NCBI RefSeq assembly: GCF_014174495.1
Contig: NZ_JACJHR010000015.1
Span: forward strand, 1 to 64,000
Source of the DNA: Amycolatopsis echigonensis
GTDB lineage: Bacteria > Actinomycetota > Actinomycetes > Mycobacteriales > Pseudonocardiaceae
Reading direction: 5' to 3'
Length of the DNA: 64,000 nt
Every line of letters begins with the position of its first letter. Within the stretch, counting starts at the first letter, position 1. Shown piece by piece: positions 53,073-62,569 of the stretch. Made by a program: the position numbers and the translations under genes. The notes beneath the pieces are model-generated. The model saw only the letters and a list, made by a program, of their open reading frames with translations, made no database searches and was not told the origin of the DNA.

Positions 53073-54370
53073 CGTTCCGGGTGAAATCAGCCGTCCGGGG
53101 ATTCGGGCGGCCGATGACCCTGCTGGCGGGCGTGGCGCTCGCCGCCACCGTGGTGGCGGCACCGGCCAGTGCCGCGCCGGCGCCGCCGCAGCCGTCGCGA
53201 CACCACTTCTCGGCTGCCGCGCAGTCGTTCGTCGGCGCGACCACCGTGCCCGAGCGGGTGGCACGACTCAACGCGGCGATGGCCAAGCTGCCGAAGGAAG
53301 CCGGCGCGTACAACGCCACGAAGTTGTGGAACCAGGGCATCACCGGCGCCGGGTCCACCGTGGCCACGCTGGTGTCGTTCGGCGACGACAAGGTCAAGCA
53401 GGTGCTGGACGAGTATTCGCGGCAGCACGGCCTGCCGCCGGCGAACGTCGAGGTGCTGCAGCCGTCCGGTGCGGTGCCCGCGTGCACCGACCCCGGGGTG
53501 GACACCGCCACCTGCCAGTCGTGGGGCGGGGAAACCGATCTCGACGTCACGATGATGCACGCGATGGCTCCGGCCGCGAAGATCGTCGTCGCGGCCACGC
53601 CGGTCGCCGAGACGCAGGGCTTCGCCGGATTGCCGGAAATGATGCACGCCGTCGACTACCTGACTGAGCACCGGATCGCCGACGTGGTCTCGATGAGCTT
53701 CGGCACCACCGAGGAGAACTTCCCGTCGTTCGAGTCGATCAAGACCCTCGACCCGGCGCTGGAGCGGGCGAGCCGCGCGGGCGTCACGCTGGTCGCGTCG
53801 TCCGGCGACGACGGGCCGTCCGGGTCGTACCTGCAAGGGCCCGGCAAGTACCCGTACCGCGTGGCGAGCTGGCCGGCGAGCGACCCGAACGTCACCGCGC
53901 TCGGCGGCACCCAGCTGCACCTGGACGCGAACGGCAACCGCACCCAGCCCGACGACCTGGTCAACGTGGCGGACAACGGGTTCAGCGAAGGCGCGGGCCT
54001 GTCGAAGGCGTACGCGCGGCCGTCCTGGCAGAACCGCGTCAAGAACATCACCGGCAGCACGATGCGGGCGTACCCGGACATCAGCATGGAAGGCGTCCAG
54101 GGCACGTCGCAGTCGGCACCGCTGTTCGCCGGGGTGCTGGCGCTGGCGGTGCAGGCCAACCACGGCCGGCTGGGCCAGATCAACCCGGCGCTGTACTCGA
54201 AGCTGGGTCCGAAGGGCACCGCGGCCGGGATCGTTGACGTCGCCAAGGGCGACAACAGCCAGTACGGCGTCGAGGGCTTCAAGGCCGGTCCGGGCTACGA
54301 CATCGCGAGCGGCTGGGGCACGGTCGACGCGTCGGTCTTCGTCCCGGCCTTGGTGAAGGCGGTGCGGTGA
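53069..54370 (+). CDS. Secreted S53 (sedolisin/kumamolisin-type) serine-carboxyl peptidase
   Basis: A 433-residue exported protease. The signal peptide ends ATVVAAPASAAPAPP (cleavage near residue 36). Catalytic residues in family order are Glu155 and Asp159 (GGETDLDVTM), Asp247 at the oxyanion hole (SSGDDGPSG) and Ser347 (QGTSQSAP, the SGTS motif). The Ca-binding C-terminal region reads GPGYDIASGWGTVD. Most S53 enzymes carry a propeptide of about 180 residues; here only about 45 residues lie between signal and core. AGAAAAG precedes the ATG. Confidence 0.9.
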   Translation: MTFRVKSAVRGFGRPMTLLAGVALAATVVAAPASAAPAPPQPSRHHFSAAAQSFVGATTVPERVARLNAAMAKLPKEAGAYNATKLWNQGITGAGSTVATLVSFGDDKVKQVLDEYSRQHGLPPANVEVLQPSGAVPACTDPGVDTATCQSWGGETDLDVTMMHAMAPAAKIVVAATPVAETQGFAGLPEMMHAVDYLTEHRIADVVSMSFGTTEENFPSFESIKTLDPALERASRAGVTLVASSGDDGPSGSYLQGPGKYPYRVASWPASDPNVTALGGTQLHLDANGNRTQPDDLVNVADNGFSEGAGLSKAYARPSWQNRVKNITGSTMRAYPDISMEGVQGTSQSAPLFAGVLALAVQANHGRLGQINPALYSKLGPKGTAAGIVDVAKGDNSQYGVEGFKAGPGYDIASGWGTVDASVFVPALVKAVR

Positions 54371-54505
54371 TGCGGTAATCAACGCCCGAGCACTGCCTCC
54401 GGAGGGCAGGCGGCTCTCGGCTTGAGCAAGTTCACTCGGCCCGGCGCGATCGATCCTGGTCGTGTCGGGCCGGGCGGACCCCAATCGAGCCGTAATGTCA
54501 GCGGC

Positions 54506-55153
54506 ATGTCCTCGAAAGCGCTGGCCCGGCTGTGGTTCGGGGTGACCGCGGTCGTCGTGCTGGCCGCGCTCGTGATCCAGATCGTCGCGCTGGTGGCGCC
54601 GCAGGGTCGGTACGCCAGCTTCGGCGGGCGGGTGGCGAACCTGTTCACCTACTTCACGATCCTCTCGAACGTGCTCGTCCTCATCACCAGCGCGGCGTTC
54701 GCCCTCGGACGCGGCAGCTCCCGGCTGATGCGCGTGCTGTGGCTCGATGCGCTGGTCGGGATCGTGGTTACCGGCGTGGTCTACCAGGTCGCGCTCGCCG
54801 GGCTGTACGAACTGCACGGGCTCGGCCTCGCCGCGGACATCCTGCTGCACCGCGTCAGCCCGGTGCTGTGCGTGCTCGGCTGGCTGATCTTCGCTCCACG
54901 CGTGCTGGAATGGCGCACGGTCTGGTGGTCGCTCGTCTACCCCTTGGTGTGGCTGGTTTTCACGCTCGTCCGCGGTGCGATCGACGGCTACTACCCGTAC
55001 CCGTTCGTCAACGCCGACAACCTCGGCTACGGACAGGTCGCGCTGAACTGCCTGCTCATCGGCGTCTTCTTCATCGTGCTCGCCAGCGGAGCGCAGGTCG
55101 CCGACCGGCGGCTCACGCGCGTACCCGGCGAAACGCGTTCAGCGGATCGCTGA
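54506..55153 (+). CDS. Pr6Pr-family membrane protein
   Basis: A 215-residue integral membrane protein with six predicted helices (LWFGVTAVVVLAALVIQIVALV; LFTYFTILSNVLVLITSAAFAL; LWLDALVGIVVTGVVYQVALAGL; and three more). The order and conserved FTYFTILSN, HRVSPVLCVLGWLIFAP and YPLVWLVFTLVRGAIDGYYPYPF fit the Pr6Pr (six-helix FAR-17a/AIG1-like) family, whose function is unknown. The 3' end overlaps the convergent OYE gene by 41 bp. Confidence 0.85.
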   Translation: MSSKALARLWFGVTAVVVLAALVIQIVALVAPQGRYASFGGRVANLFTYFTILSNVLVLITSAAFALGRGSSRLMRVLWLDALVGIVVTGVVYQVALAGLYELHGLGLAADILLHRVSPVLCVLGWLIFAPRVLEWRTVWWSLVYPLVWLVFTLVRGAIDGYYPYPFVNADNLGYGQVALNCLLIGVFFIVLASGAQVADRRLTRVPGETRSADR

Positions 55154-56333
55154 GCCCGGCCTGAGCGAGCGCCCGCCACGCGCCGCGCTTCAGGTCGACC
55201 GGTTTGCCCGCGGCGACGCGGTGCATCTGCTGTGTGTGCCACTGAATCTCGAGCAGGCTGTCGGCGAGCCGGATTCCCGTGTGCGGGCACCGCCGTTCGG
55301 CCCGGACGTCCTCGCCCGCGAGCAGCCGCCCCGGCAGCGCGGGGTCCACCGTGAACGGACGGCCGATCCCGATCACGTCCAGCGCACCGGATTCCAGCGC
55401 CTCCGCCATCCCCGCCGCCGTGGTGAACCCGCCGGTGACCATCAGCGCGACGTCGCTGATCTGCCGCGCTTTCGCCGCGTAGTCCAGGAAGTACGCTTCC
55501 CGCCGCTGCGTGCTCGCCCGGCCGGATCCCATCATCACGGCTCGCTCGTACGTGCCGCCGGAAATCTCCAGCAGATCGATCCCGGCCTCGCCCAGCGCGC
55601 GAACCACCCGCAGCGACTCGTCCTCGTCGAACCCGCCGCGCTGGAAGTCAGCGCTGTTGAGCTTCACCGAAACCGGCACGCGATCCCCCACCGCACCCCG
55701 GACGGCGCGCACCACCTCAAGCAGGAACCGGCTGCGGTCGCGCCCCCACTCGTCGTCGCGCCGATTCACCAACGGAGACAAGAACTGCGAGATCAGATAC
55801 CCGTGCGCGCCGTGGATCTGGATCCCGGCGAACCCAGCGTCAACGAACGTCCGCGCCGACAACGCGAACCTCGCCACCACCGCTTCGATCTCGTCCCCGG
55901 TCAACGCCCGCGGCGTCGCGAACGCCGTCCGCACCCCACGATCGCCAAACGGCACCGCCGACGGTGCGACCGGCTGCCGGGACAAGTACCGCGGGCTCTG
56001 CCGACCGGGATGGTTGAGCTGCACCCACAACTGCGCGTCCGTGCCGTCCACGGACCTCGCCCACGACCGGTACGCCGCCGGGTCTGGCACGGCAGGCACC
56101 GCGACGTTGCGCGGTTCGCCGAGCGCGGTGGGGTCGACCATCACGTTGCCGGTCACCAGCAGGCCGGCTCCCCCGCGCGCCCAGGTCCGGTACAGCCGCG
56201 CGAGTTCGGCGGACGGCGCGTTCCGGCGGTCGCCAAGCTGCTCGCTGAGCGCCGACTTCGCGAGGCGATGCGGCAACACGGCCCCGCACTGCAGTTTGAG
56301 CGGTTCGGCGAGCAGATCCCGGGGGTCGGTCAT
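55113..56333 (-). CDS. NADH:flavin oxidoreductase, Old Yellow Enzyme family
   Basis: A 406-residue FMN enzyme. A TIM barrel shows the substrate-binding motif GIQIHGAHGYLISQFLSPLVNRRDDEWG and earlier LWVQLNHPGRQSP. Phosphate-binding GGF(T) and IGIGRPFTVDP segments lie near the end. OYE proteins reduce activated alkenes; the natural substrate is unknown. The ATG at 56333 is preceded by GTCC-rich sequence without a strong Shine-Dalgarno. It is divergent from an MBL hydrolase, with a dyad-rich operator region between. Confidence 0.9.
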   Translation of the reverse strand: MTDPRDLLAEPLKLQCGAVLPHRLAKSALSEQLGDRRNAPSAELARLYRTWARGGAGLLVTGNVMVDPTALGEPRNVAVPAVPDPAAYRSWARSVDGTDAQLWVQLNHPGRQSPRYLSRQPVAPSAVPFGDRGVRTAFATPRALTGDEIEAVVARFALSARTFVDAGFAGIQIHGAHGYLISQFLSPLVNRRDDEWGRDRSRFLLEVVRAVRGAVGDRVPVSVKLNSADFQRGGFDEDESLRVVRALGEAGIDLLEISGGTYERAVMMGSGRASTQRREAYFLDYAAKARQISDVALMVTGGFTTAAGMAEALESGALDVIGIGRPFTVDPALPGRLLAGEDVRAERRCPHTGIRLADSLLEIQWHTQQMHRVAAGKPVDLKRGAWRALAQAGLSDPLNAFRRVRA

Positions 56334-56356
56334 GTGCAGTCCCGTCGTCGCGGCTA

Positions 56357-56389
56357 ACTTACCGCGAGTAAGAATACTCGAAAGTAAGT
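56357..56389. promoter_or_regulatory. Overlapping dyads in the OYE/MBL divergent region
   Basis: CTTAC-N5-GTAAG (56358-56372) and TACT-N4-AGTA (56375-56386) lie within a larger imperfect inverted repeat, ACTTACCGCGAGTA ... TACTCGAAAGTAAGT. The length and AT/GC pattern are those of TetR- or MarR-family operators. No such regulator gene is in the immediate neighbourhood. Confidence 0.55.
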
Positions 56390-56427
56390 ACCGGCGGTAT
56401 GCCTCGCGGGCCACTAGGGTCTGCGGC

Positions 56428-57051
56428 ATGACGGCGATAGTGCAGAACCTGGTCACGTCGGGCGTGTTCGAGCTCGACGGCGGCAGCTGGGACGTGGACA
56501 ACAACGTCTGGATAGTCGGCGACGGCTCCGAGGTGATCGTGATCGACGCCGCGCACGACGCGGACGCGATCGCGGACGTAGTCGGAGACCGCACGGTCCG
56601 CGCGATTGTCTGCACCCACGCGCACAATGACCACGTCAACGCCGCCCCCGCGCTGGCCGACCGCACCGGCGCGCCGATCCTGCTGCACCCGGCCGACCGC
56701 GTCGTCTGGGACCTGACTCACCCGGACCGCGCCCCCGACGGCGACCTGGCCGACGGACAGGTCCTCACCGTCGCCGGCACCGACCTCACCGTGCTGCACA
56801 CGCCCGGCCACGCGCCCGGCGCGATCTGCCTGCACAGCCCCGACCTGGAAGTCCTCTTCACCGGAGACACCCTGTTCAACGGCGGCCCCGGCGCGACCGG
56901 CCGCTCGTACTCCGACTACCCGACCATCGTGCACTCCATCCGCGACCGCCTCTTTCCCCTCCCCGACGCGACGATCGTCCGCACCGGCCACGGCGAAGCG
57001 ACGACGATCGGCAAGGAAAAAGCCGCGTCGGCCGACTGGCCCGCCGCCTGA
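56428..57051 (+). CDS. MBL-fold metallo-hydrolase
   Basis: A 207-residue metallo-beta-lactamase-fold hydrolase of the glyoxalase II type. The metal site is THAHNDH (His64, His66, Asp68, His69), with LHTPGHAPGAICL (His), VLFTGDTLF (Asp) and RTGHGEATTIG (His). The similar mycobacterial protein next to mycothiol-dependent formaldehyde dehydrogenase suggests a thioester of a thiol cofactor as substrate, but no such dehydrogenase is next to this gene. It is divergent from the OYE gene. Confidence 0.9.
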   Translation: MTAIVQNLVTSGVFELDGGSWDVDNNVWIVGDGSEVIVIDAAHDADAIADVVGDRTVRAIVCTHAHNDHVNAAPALADRTGAPILLHPADRVVWDLTHPDRAPDGDLADGQVLTVAGTDLTVLHTPGHAPGAICLHSPDLEVLFTGDTLFNGGPGATGRSYSDYPTIVHSIRDRLFPLPDATIVRTGHGEATTIGKEKAASADWPAA

Positions 57052-57131
57052 CCGCCCCGAACCTCGCCAGGGCGGGTCGGCACCGTGGCCGGCCCGCCCG
57101 GCGAGGTCCGGATTCGGGTTGCCAGGCCGGT

Positions 57132-57147
57132 CCGCAAGCGCTTGCGG
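57132..57147. promoter_or_regulatory. LacI-type palindrome CCGCAAGCGCTTGCGG
   Basis: A perfect 16-bp palindrome with the central GCAAGCGCTTGC typical of LacI-family operators. A 14-bp relative (CGCAAGCGCTTGCG, 57368-57381) lies 236 bp away within the DUF309 gene. The surrounding 57052-57310 has no gene. No LacI-family gene is in the window. Confidence 0.45.
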
Positions 57148-57310
57148 GTGGCTAGACCAGCTAGTTCGCCGCTCGATGCCCGACCCGCGCCGCCGAGACT
57201 TCGCGACCATCCGCACCCGCATAAGCCGAGCGCTCCTGGCAAGGCACCGAAGCCATTCGGCGCACAGGCAAGAACTCAGCAAGATCAGGGACCCCGCAGC
57301 CCAGAAACCC

Positions 57311-57778
57311 CTACCGGGCCAGCCGAGGAACCTCCGGCACCACCCGAGCCCGCTCCCGGGCCTCCGCCGCAAGCGCTTGCGCCCACCGTTCCAACCCGGC
57401 CACGTCCACCCCGTGTGGCGGCTTCTCCCGGAACGGCGCGATGTTCTCCGCGCCCCGCTCCAGCAGCGCGACCGCTCCGTTGCCGTTCCCGCGCAACGCG
57501 TGCGTCAGCCCGACCGCCAGCTGGGCCAGGCCGCGCCACAGTTCCCGTTCGGGCCCGTCGGTCGCCTTCCACGCGTCCTCGAAGACCTCGTGGGCGTGGA
57601 ACGGGCGGCCAGCGTCCAGCAGGTCCTGCGCCTCCGCCAGGGTCTCCTCCGGGGTCCGCTGCACGCCTTCGGGCTGGCGCGGGACGCCGTCGGCGCCATA
57701 GGGCAGCGGGCGGCCCAGACCGTCACGCGGGCGGGCGTTGCGGGCCCGCCCCTGGTCGTCGCGATCACGGCTGTCCAC
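57311..57778 (-). CDS. DUF309 protein
   Basis: A 155-residue protein with the DUF309 signature GRPFHAHEVFEDAWKATDGPERELWRGLAQLAVGLTHALRGNGNGAVALLERGAENI. The N-terminal 40 residues are Arg/Asp-rich and disordered. The family is small, helical and of unknown function. The GTG start at 57778 is 67 bp from the divergent guaB1 gene. Confidence 0.88.
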   Translation of the reverse strand: MDSRDRDDQGRARNARPRDGLGRPLPYGADGVPRQPEGVQRTPEETLAEAQDLLDAGRPFHAHEVFEDAWKATDGPERELWRGLAQLAVGLTHALRGNGNGAVALLERGAENIAPFREKPPHGVDVAGLERWAQALAAEARERARVVPEVPRLAR

Positions 57779-57842
57779 CTGGCCATTGTTCCACGGGCCA
57801 CGCCGGGTTAGCGTCCCGCGCGCAAGCCACGTAGCCTGGTGA

Positions 57843-59285
<1,443 letters not shown>

Positions 59286-59291
59286 AGAGCC

Positions 59292-59335
59292 TCGTGAGTG
59301 GCAATCACGGTTAGAACCGTGATTGCCACTCACGA
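59292..59335. terminator. Hairpin between convergent guaB1 and phoH2
   Basis: A 21-bp perfect stem (arms at 59292-59312 and 59315-59335) closed by a very tight TTAGAA loop. It fills the 55-bp gap. The stem starts TCGTGAGTGGCAATCACGG. The 15-mer AGAGCCTCGTGAGTG at 59286 is identical to that at 13286. Confidence 0.85.
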
Positions 59336-59340
59336 CTAGG

Positions 59341-60732
59341 TCAGCCGTGGTCCTCCAGCATTTCGGTCACCAGCGCCGCGATCGGCGAGCGCTCCGAGCG
59401 GGTCAGGGTCACGTGCGCGAACAGCGGGTGTCCCTTCAGCTTCTCGATCACCGCCGAGACGCCGTCGTGCCTGCCGACCCGCAGGTTGTCCCGCTGGGCC
59501 ACGTCGTGCGTGAGCACCACCCGCGACGCCGAACCCAGCCGTGACAGCACGGTCAGCAGCACGTTGCGCTCCAGCGACTGCGCCTCGTCCACGATCACGA
59601 ACGTGTCGTGCAGCGAGCGGCCCCGGATGTGCGTCAGCGGCAGCACCTCGAGCATCCCGCGGTCGAAGACCTCGTCCAGGACATCCTGGCTGACCAGCGC
59701 GCCGAGCGTGTCGAACACCGCCTGCGCCCAGGGCTGCATTTTCTCGCTCTCGGACCCGGGCAGATAGCCGAGGTCCTGGCCGCCGACCGCGTAGACCGGG
59801 CGGAACACCACGACCTTGCGGTGCTGCTGGCGTTCCATCACCGCCTCCAGGCCCGCGCACAACGCGAGCGCCGATTTGCCGGTGCCCGCGCGTCCGCCGA
59901 GCGACACGATGCCGACGTCGGAGTCCAGCAGCAGGTCGAGCGCCACGCGCTGCTCAGCCGAGCGGCCGTGCAGGCCGAACGCCTCGCGGTCGCCGCGCAC
60001 CAGCCGCACCCGCTTGTCCGCCGTGACCCGGCCGAGCGCGCTCGAGCTGCCCGCGAGCAGCCGCAGCCCGGTGTGGCACGGCAGTTCGCCCACCTCGCCG
60101 AGGCCGAACTCCGCCGGATCCGCCGAACCGCCCGAGAAGAGCGTGTCGATCAGTTCCTGCGGGGCGTCCACGTCCGCCATGCCCGTCCAGCCCGACGGCG
60201 TCACCTCCTGCGCCCGGTACTCGTCCGCGGTGAGCCCGACCGCACCCGCCTTGACCCGCAGCGGGATGTCCTTCGTCACCAGGGTGACCGCCGGACGCTC
60301 CGTCGCGAGGTTGAGCGCGCACGCGAGGATGCGATGGTCGTTCGAGTCGGTGCGGAAGCCCACCGGGAGGACGGACGGATCGGTGTGGTTCAGTTCCACC
60401 TGCAGGGTGCCGCCCTGGTCGCCGATCGGGATCGGGGCGTCGAGCCTGCCGTGCTTGAGCCGGAGGTCGTCCAGCAGCCGGAGGGATTCCCTGGCGAACC
60501 AGCCCAGTTCGGAGTGGTGGCGCTTGGCCTCCAGTTCGCTGATGACGACCAGCGGGAGAACCACCGCGTGTTCGGCGAACCGGGTGACCGCCCACGGGTC
60601 GGAGAGCAGCACCGACGTGTCGAGCACATAAGTGATGCGTGGGGATTCGGGCGAGATCGAGGCTTTCTCCGGCGCTGAAGCACCGGTCGAAGAACGGCCT
60701 GAGGCCTTGCGGGGTGAACGCTGCGCAGTCAC
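59341..60732 (-). CDS. phoH2: PhoH2, PIN-domain/PhoH ATPase fusion
   Basis: A 463-residue fusion of a PIN ribonuclease domain (about 35-170; [34 protein letters not shown] hold the acidic residues) and a PhoH helicase-type ATPase (Walker [16 protein letters not shown]; Walker [10 protein letters not shown]). Mycobacterial PhoH2 is a sequence-specific RNA helicase/RNase and a toxin-antitoxin member. No obvious antitoxin frame lies directly upstream, where instead there is a structured leader. The GTG at 60732 gives a short basic extension before the PIN domain. It corresponds to Rv1095. Confidence 0.92.
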   Translation of the reverse strand: MTAQRSPRKASGRSSTGASAPEKASISPESPRITYVLDTSVLLSDPWAVTRFAEHAVVLPLVVISELEAKRHHSELGWFARESLRLLDDLRLKHGRLDAPIPIGDQGGTLQVELNHTDPSVLPVGFRTDSNDHRILACALNLATERPAVTLVTKDIPLRVKAGAVGLTADEYRAQEVTPSGWTGMADVDAPQELIDTLFSGGSADPAEFGLGEVGELPCHTGLRLLAGSSSALGRVTADKRVRLVRGDREAFGLHGRSAEQRVALDLLLDSDVGIVSLGGRAGTGKSALALCAGLEAVMERQQHRKVVVFRPVYAVGGQDLGYLPGSESEKMQPWAQAVFDTLGALVSQDVLDEVFDRGMLEVLPLTHIRGRSLHDTFVIVDEAQSLERNVLLTVLSRLGSASRVVLTHDVAQRDNLRVGRHDGVSAVIEKLKGHPLFAHVTLTRSERSPIAALVTEMLEDHG

Positions 60733-61362
60733 GACGGCATCTCCCTCGAGGGCGTGTGCACCCCACGCCCGCACTCGCTGGGCCGGGCACCTCCCTGGCT
60801 GGGTCCGCACTCCCTGACGCTGGCTGCGTCAGGCGGCACGGCCACGAGGGCCGGGTGCCGGCCCCCTCGTGCATCTCGTGGGCGGCTGAGCCGCCCCCTC
60901 GATCAACGCCACGACCAGGGCCTCCCGCGAGAACCCGCACGGAACGCGAGCCCTCTATTCCGGAAGGTACCTACGTCGGCCCGGTCGTGCAGGCAGCCAC
61001 ACAGGTGATTCGCCGATTCGTCATCCCACCGTCGGTCGCCCGAAACAGAGTGTCCACAGTGCTCACTCAGCGTCACCAGGTCCGGCGATCGGGGGGTCAC
61101 GCGGACGAATGATCTTGGAAAATTAATCACCGAGTGCAGGCAATTCCCAGGTAAAGGGCCTTGTACCACGACGCAGACCGGAAAGCATTTCGCGTCCTGG
61201 ACACTGAACCGGACCGAGTGAACTGGGCCTTCCAGCGCTCACACAATGGGCGTACGCACCATTCGCTAGAGGCCATTCGGGGGTAATTTCCTTACTGCGG
61301 GACACACCACCGGAACACTCCGGTGCCCCGAATCCCAGTATCTCTACCTAGGAGTGTGCGAA
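60733..61362. other. 630-bp intergenic region between phoH2 and a small secreted protein gene
   Basis: No gene is supported. The left third carries three stacked hairpins on the phoH2 side (listed separately). The AT-richer middle (about 61100-61300) should contain both divergent promoters. A dyad CACCGGA-N4-TCCGGTG (61308-61325) lies 38 bp before the secreted-protein start, probably in its 5' leader. Confidence 0.5.
60814..60896 (-). promoter_or_regulatory. Structured 5' leader of phoH2
   Basis: Three hairpins in 83 bases: GGGCGGC-TGA-GCCGCCC (60880-60896), a 12-bp bulged stem around CACGAGGGCCGG (60843-60871), and CTGACGC-N5-GCGTCAG (60814-60832). They are transcribed in the phoH2 direction 80-165 bases before its start. 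This could be a regulatory leader, but it matches no riboswitch I know. Confidence 0.4.
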
Positions 61363-61611
61363 GTGCTGAAGAAGGCTGGAATTGTCGCCGGTGCGGCCGC
61401 GGGCCTGATGATGATCGGCGGGACGGCGTTCGCCTCCCCGGCCGCGACGCAGGGCGCTCCGGACCCGACGTTCGGCGACGCCTACGCCACCTTCATCGAG
61501 GGCGGCGGCGCGCTGGGCTACGGTGCCGCTTCGCTGGTCGCCGGTGCCTACACCGGCATCGCCACGACGCCGGCGCTGATCGCCCACTCGATGGAGCACC
61601 ACCACGGCTGA
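61363..61611 (+). CDS. Small secreted protein of unknown function
   Basis: This encodes 82 residues from GTG 61363, with AGGAG (61350-61354) eight bases upstream. The signal peptide runs VLKKAGIVAGAAAGLMMIGG to AFASPA, with cleavage near residue 26. The mature part is about 57 residues, rich in Gly, Ala and Thr, with an acidic start (PDPTFGDAYATFIEGGG), a hydrophobic middle (GYGAASLVAGAYTGIATTPALIAH) and a His-rich end, MEHHHG, that could bind metal. There are no cysteines, unlike chaplins. A 17-bp stem terminator follows. Confidence 0.75.
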   Translation: MLKKAGIVAGAAAGLMMIGGTAFASPAATQGAPDPTFGDAYATFIEGGGALGYGAASLVAGAYTGIATTPALIAHSMEHHHG

Positions 61612-61621
61612 GCCGTCTTGA

Positions 61622-61658
61622 CGCGAAGGCCCCGGAGCGCGGCTCCGGGGCCTTCGCG
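61622..61658 (+). terminator. Terminator after the small secreted protein gene
   Basis: A perfect 17-bp stem (CGCGAAGGCCCCGGAGC with its complement) and a 3-nt loop, 10 bases past the stop and 47 bases before the end of the convergent prenyl synthase gene. Confidence 0.85.
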
Positions 61659-61705
61659 GTGTCTTCCGGCCCGGCTGGGTGGGTCCGCCGGGCCGGTTCG
61701 CCGCG

Positions 61706-62482
61706 TCAGGCCCCGAACCGGCGGTGCCGCCAGGCGTAGTCGCGCAGCGCGCGGAGAAAGTCGACGCGCCGGAATGCCGGCCAGTAAGCCTCGGTGAACC
61801 AGAATTCCGAATGCGCGGACTGCCAGAGCAGAAATCCGGAAAGCCGCTGTTCACCGGACGTTCGGATAATCAGATCCGGATCCGGTTGACCTGACGTGTA
61901 CAGATGTTCCGAGATGTGGTCGACATCGAGGATTTTCGCGAGTTCGCGAATCGAAGTGCCCTCGTCGGCGTGCTGCAGGAGAAGTTTGCGGACGGCGTCG
62001 GCGATCTCCTGACGGCCCCCGTAGCCGACCGCGATGTTCACCTCCATGCCCGAGTGGTTCTCGGTGCGCGCCGCGGCGGCGGTGAGCTTCTGCGCCACCT
62101 CGAGCGGCAGCAGGTCGAGCGCGCCGACGATGCGCAACCGCCACGGCACCTCGGCCCCGGCGAGCTCGTCGGTGACGTCGGTGATGATTTTCAGCAGCGG
62201 CGTGAGCTCGTCCGGATCGCGGTTGAGGTTGTCGGTGGAGAGCAGCCACATCGTCACGACCTCGACCTCGGCCTCCTGGCACCAGCTGAGGAAGTCGGCG
62301 ATCTTCTTGGCCCCGGCGCGATGCCCGTCGGCCACGTCGGCGAACCCGGCCTCGCGAGCCCAGCGGCGATTGCCGTCTAGCATGATCGCGATATGCCGAG
62401 GATGACGGCCGGCGGACTGCTGGATCAGCCGGCGGCTGTAGATGCTGTAGACGACGTCGGACATGAAGGACCGGAGGCTCAC
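61706..62482 (-). CDS. Short-chain Z-isoprenyl diphosphate synthase (UppS family, Rv1086-like)
   Basis: A 258-residue cis-prenyltransferase. Catalytic Asp36 is in IAIMLDGNRRWAREAGF, followed by GHRAGAKKIADFLSWC, TMWLLSTDNLNRDPDEL and the C-terminal DLIIRTSGEQRLSGFLLWQSAHSEFWFTEAYWPAFRRVDFLRAL. By synteny with Rv1086, next to the TrhA gene, it is probably the Z,E-farnesyl diphosphate synthase making precursor for decaprenyl or undecaprenyl phosphate rather than the long-chain enzyme. GTG 62482 follows TACGCT by eight bases (leaderless); ATG 62464 is an alternative. Confidence 0.88.
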   Translation of the reverse strand: MSLRSFMSDVVYSIYSRRLIQQSAGRHPRHIAIMLDGNRRWAREAGFADVADGHRAGAKKIADFLSWCQEAEVEVVTMWLLSTDNLNRDPDELTPLLKIITDVTDELAGAEVPWRLRIVGALDLLPLEVAQKLTAAAARTENHSGMEVNIAVGYGGRQEIADAVRKLLLQHADEGTSIRELAKILDVDHISEHLYTSGQPDPDLIIRTSGEQRLSGFLLWQSAHSEFWFTEAYWPAFRRVDFLRALRDYAWRHRRFGA

Positions 62483-62546
62483 GTCGCCCGAGCGTACGCA
62501 CCCTCGAATGAGGGGTGTGACGCGCCACGGGGGCTGGCGAAAAACC

Positions 62547-62562
62547 TACGGTTCCGTAACCT
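62547..62562 (+). promoter_or_regulatory. Leaderless promoter of trhA overlapping a palindrome
   Basis: TAACCT (62557-62562) is a -10 box ending seven bases before the GTG at 62570. The perfect palindrome TACGGTTCCGTA (62547-62558) overlaps it, so a bound repressor would block the promoter. Confidence 0.55.
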
Positions 62563-62569
62563 TGGGACG

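Noticed and set aside
61706..62482. Long-chain undecaprenyl diphosphate synthase
   Set aside because: The fold is the same, but synteny with Rv1086 beside the TrhA gene favours the short-chain Z-farnesyl enzyme. Product length was not determined.
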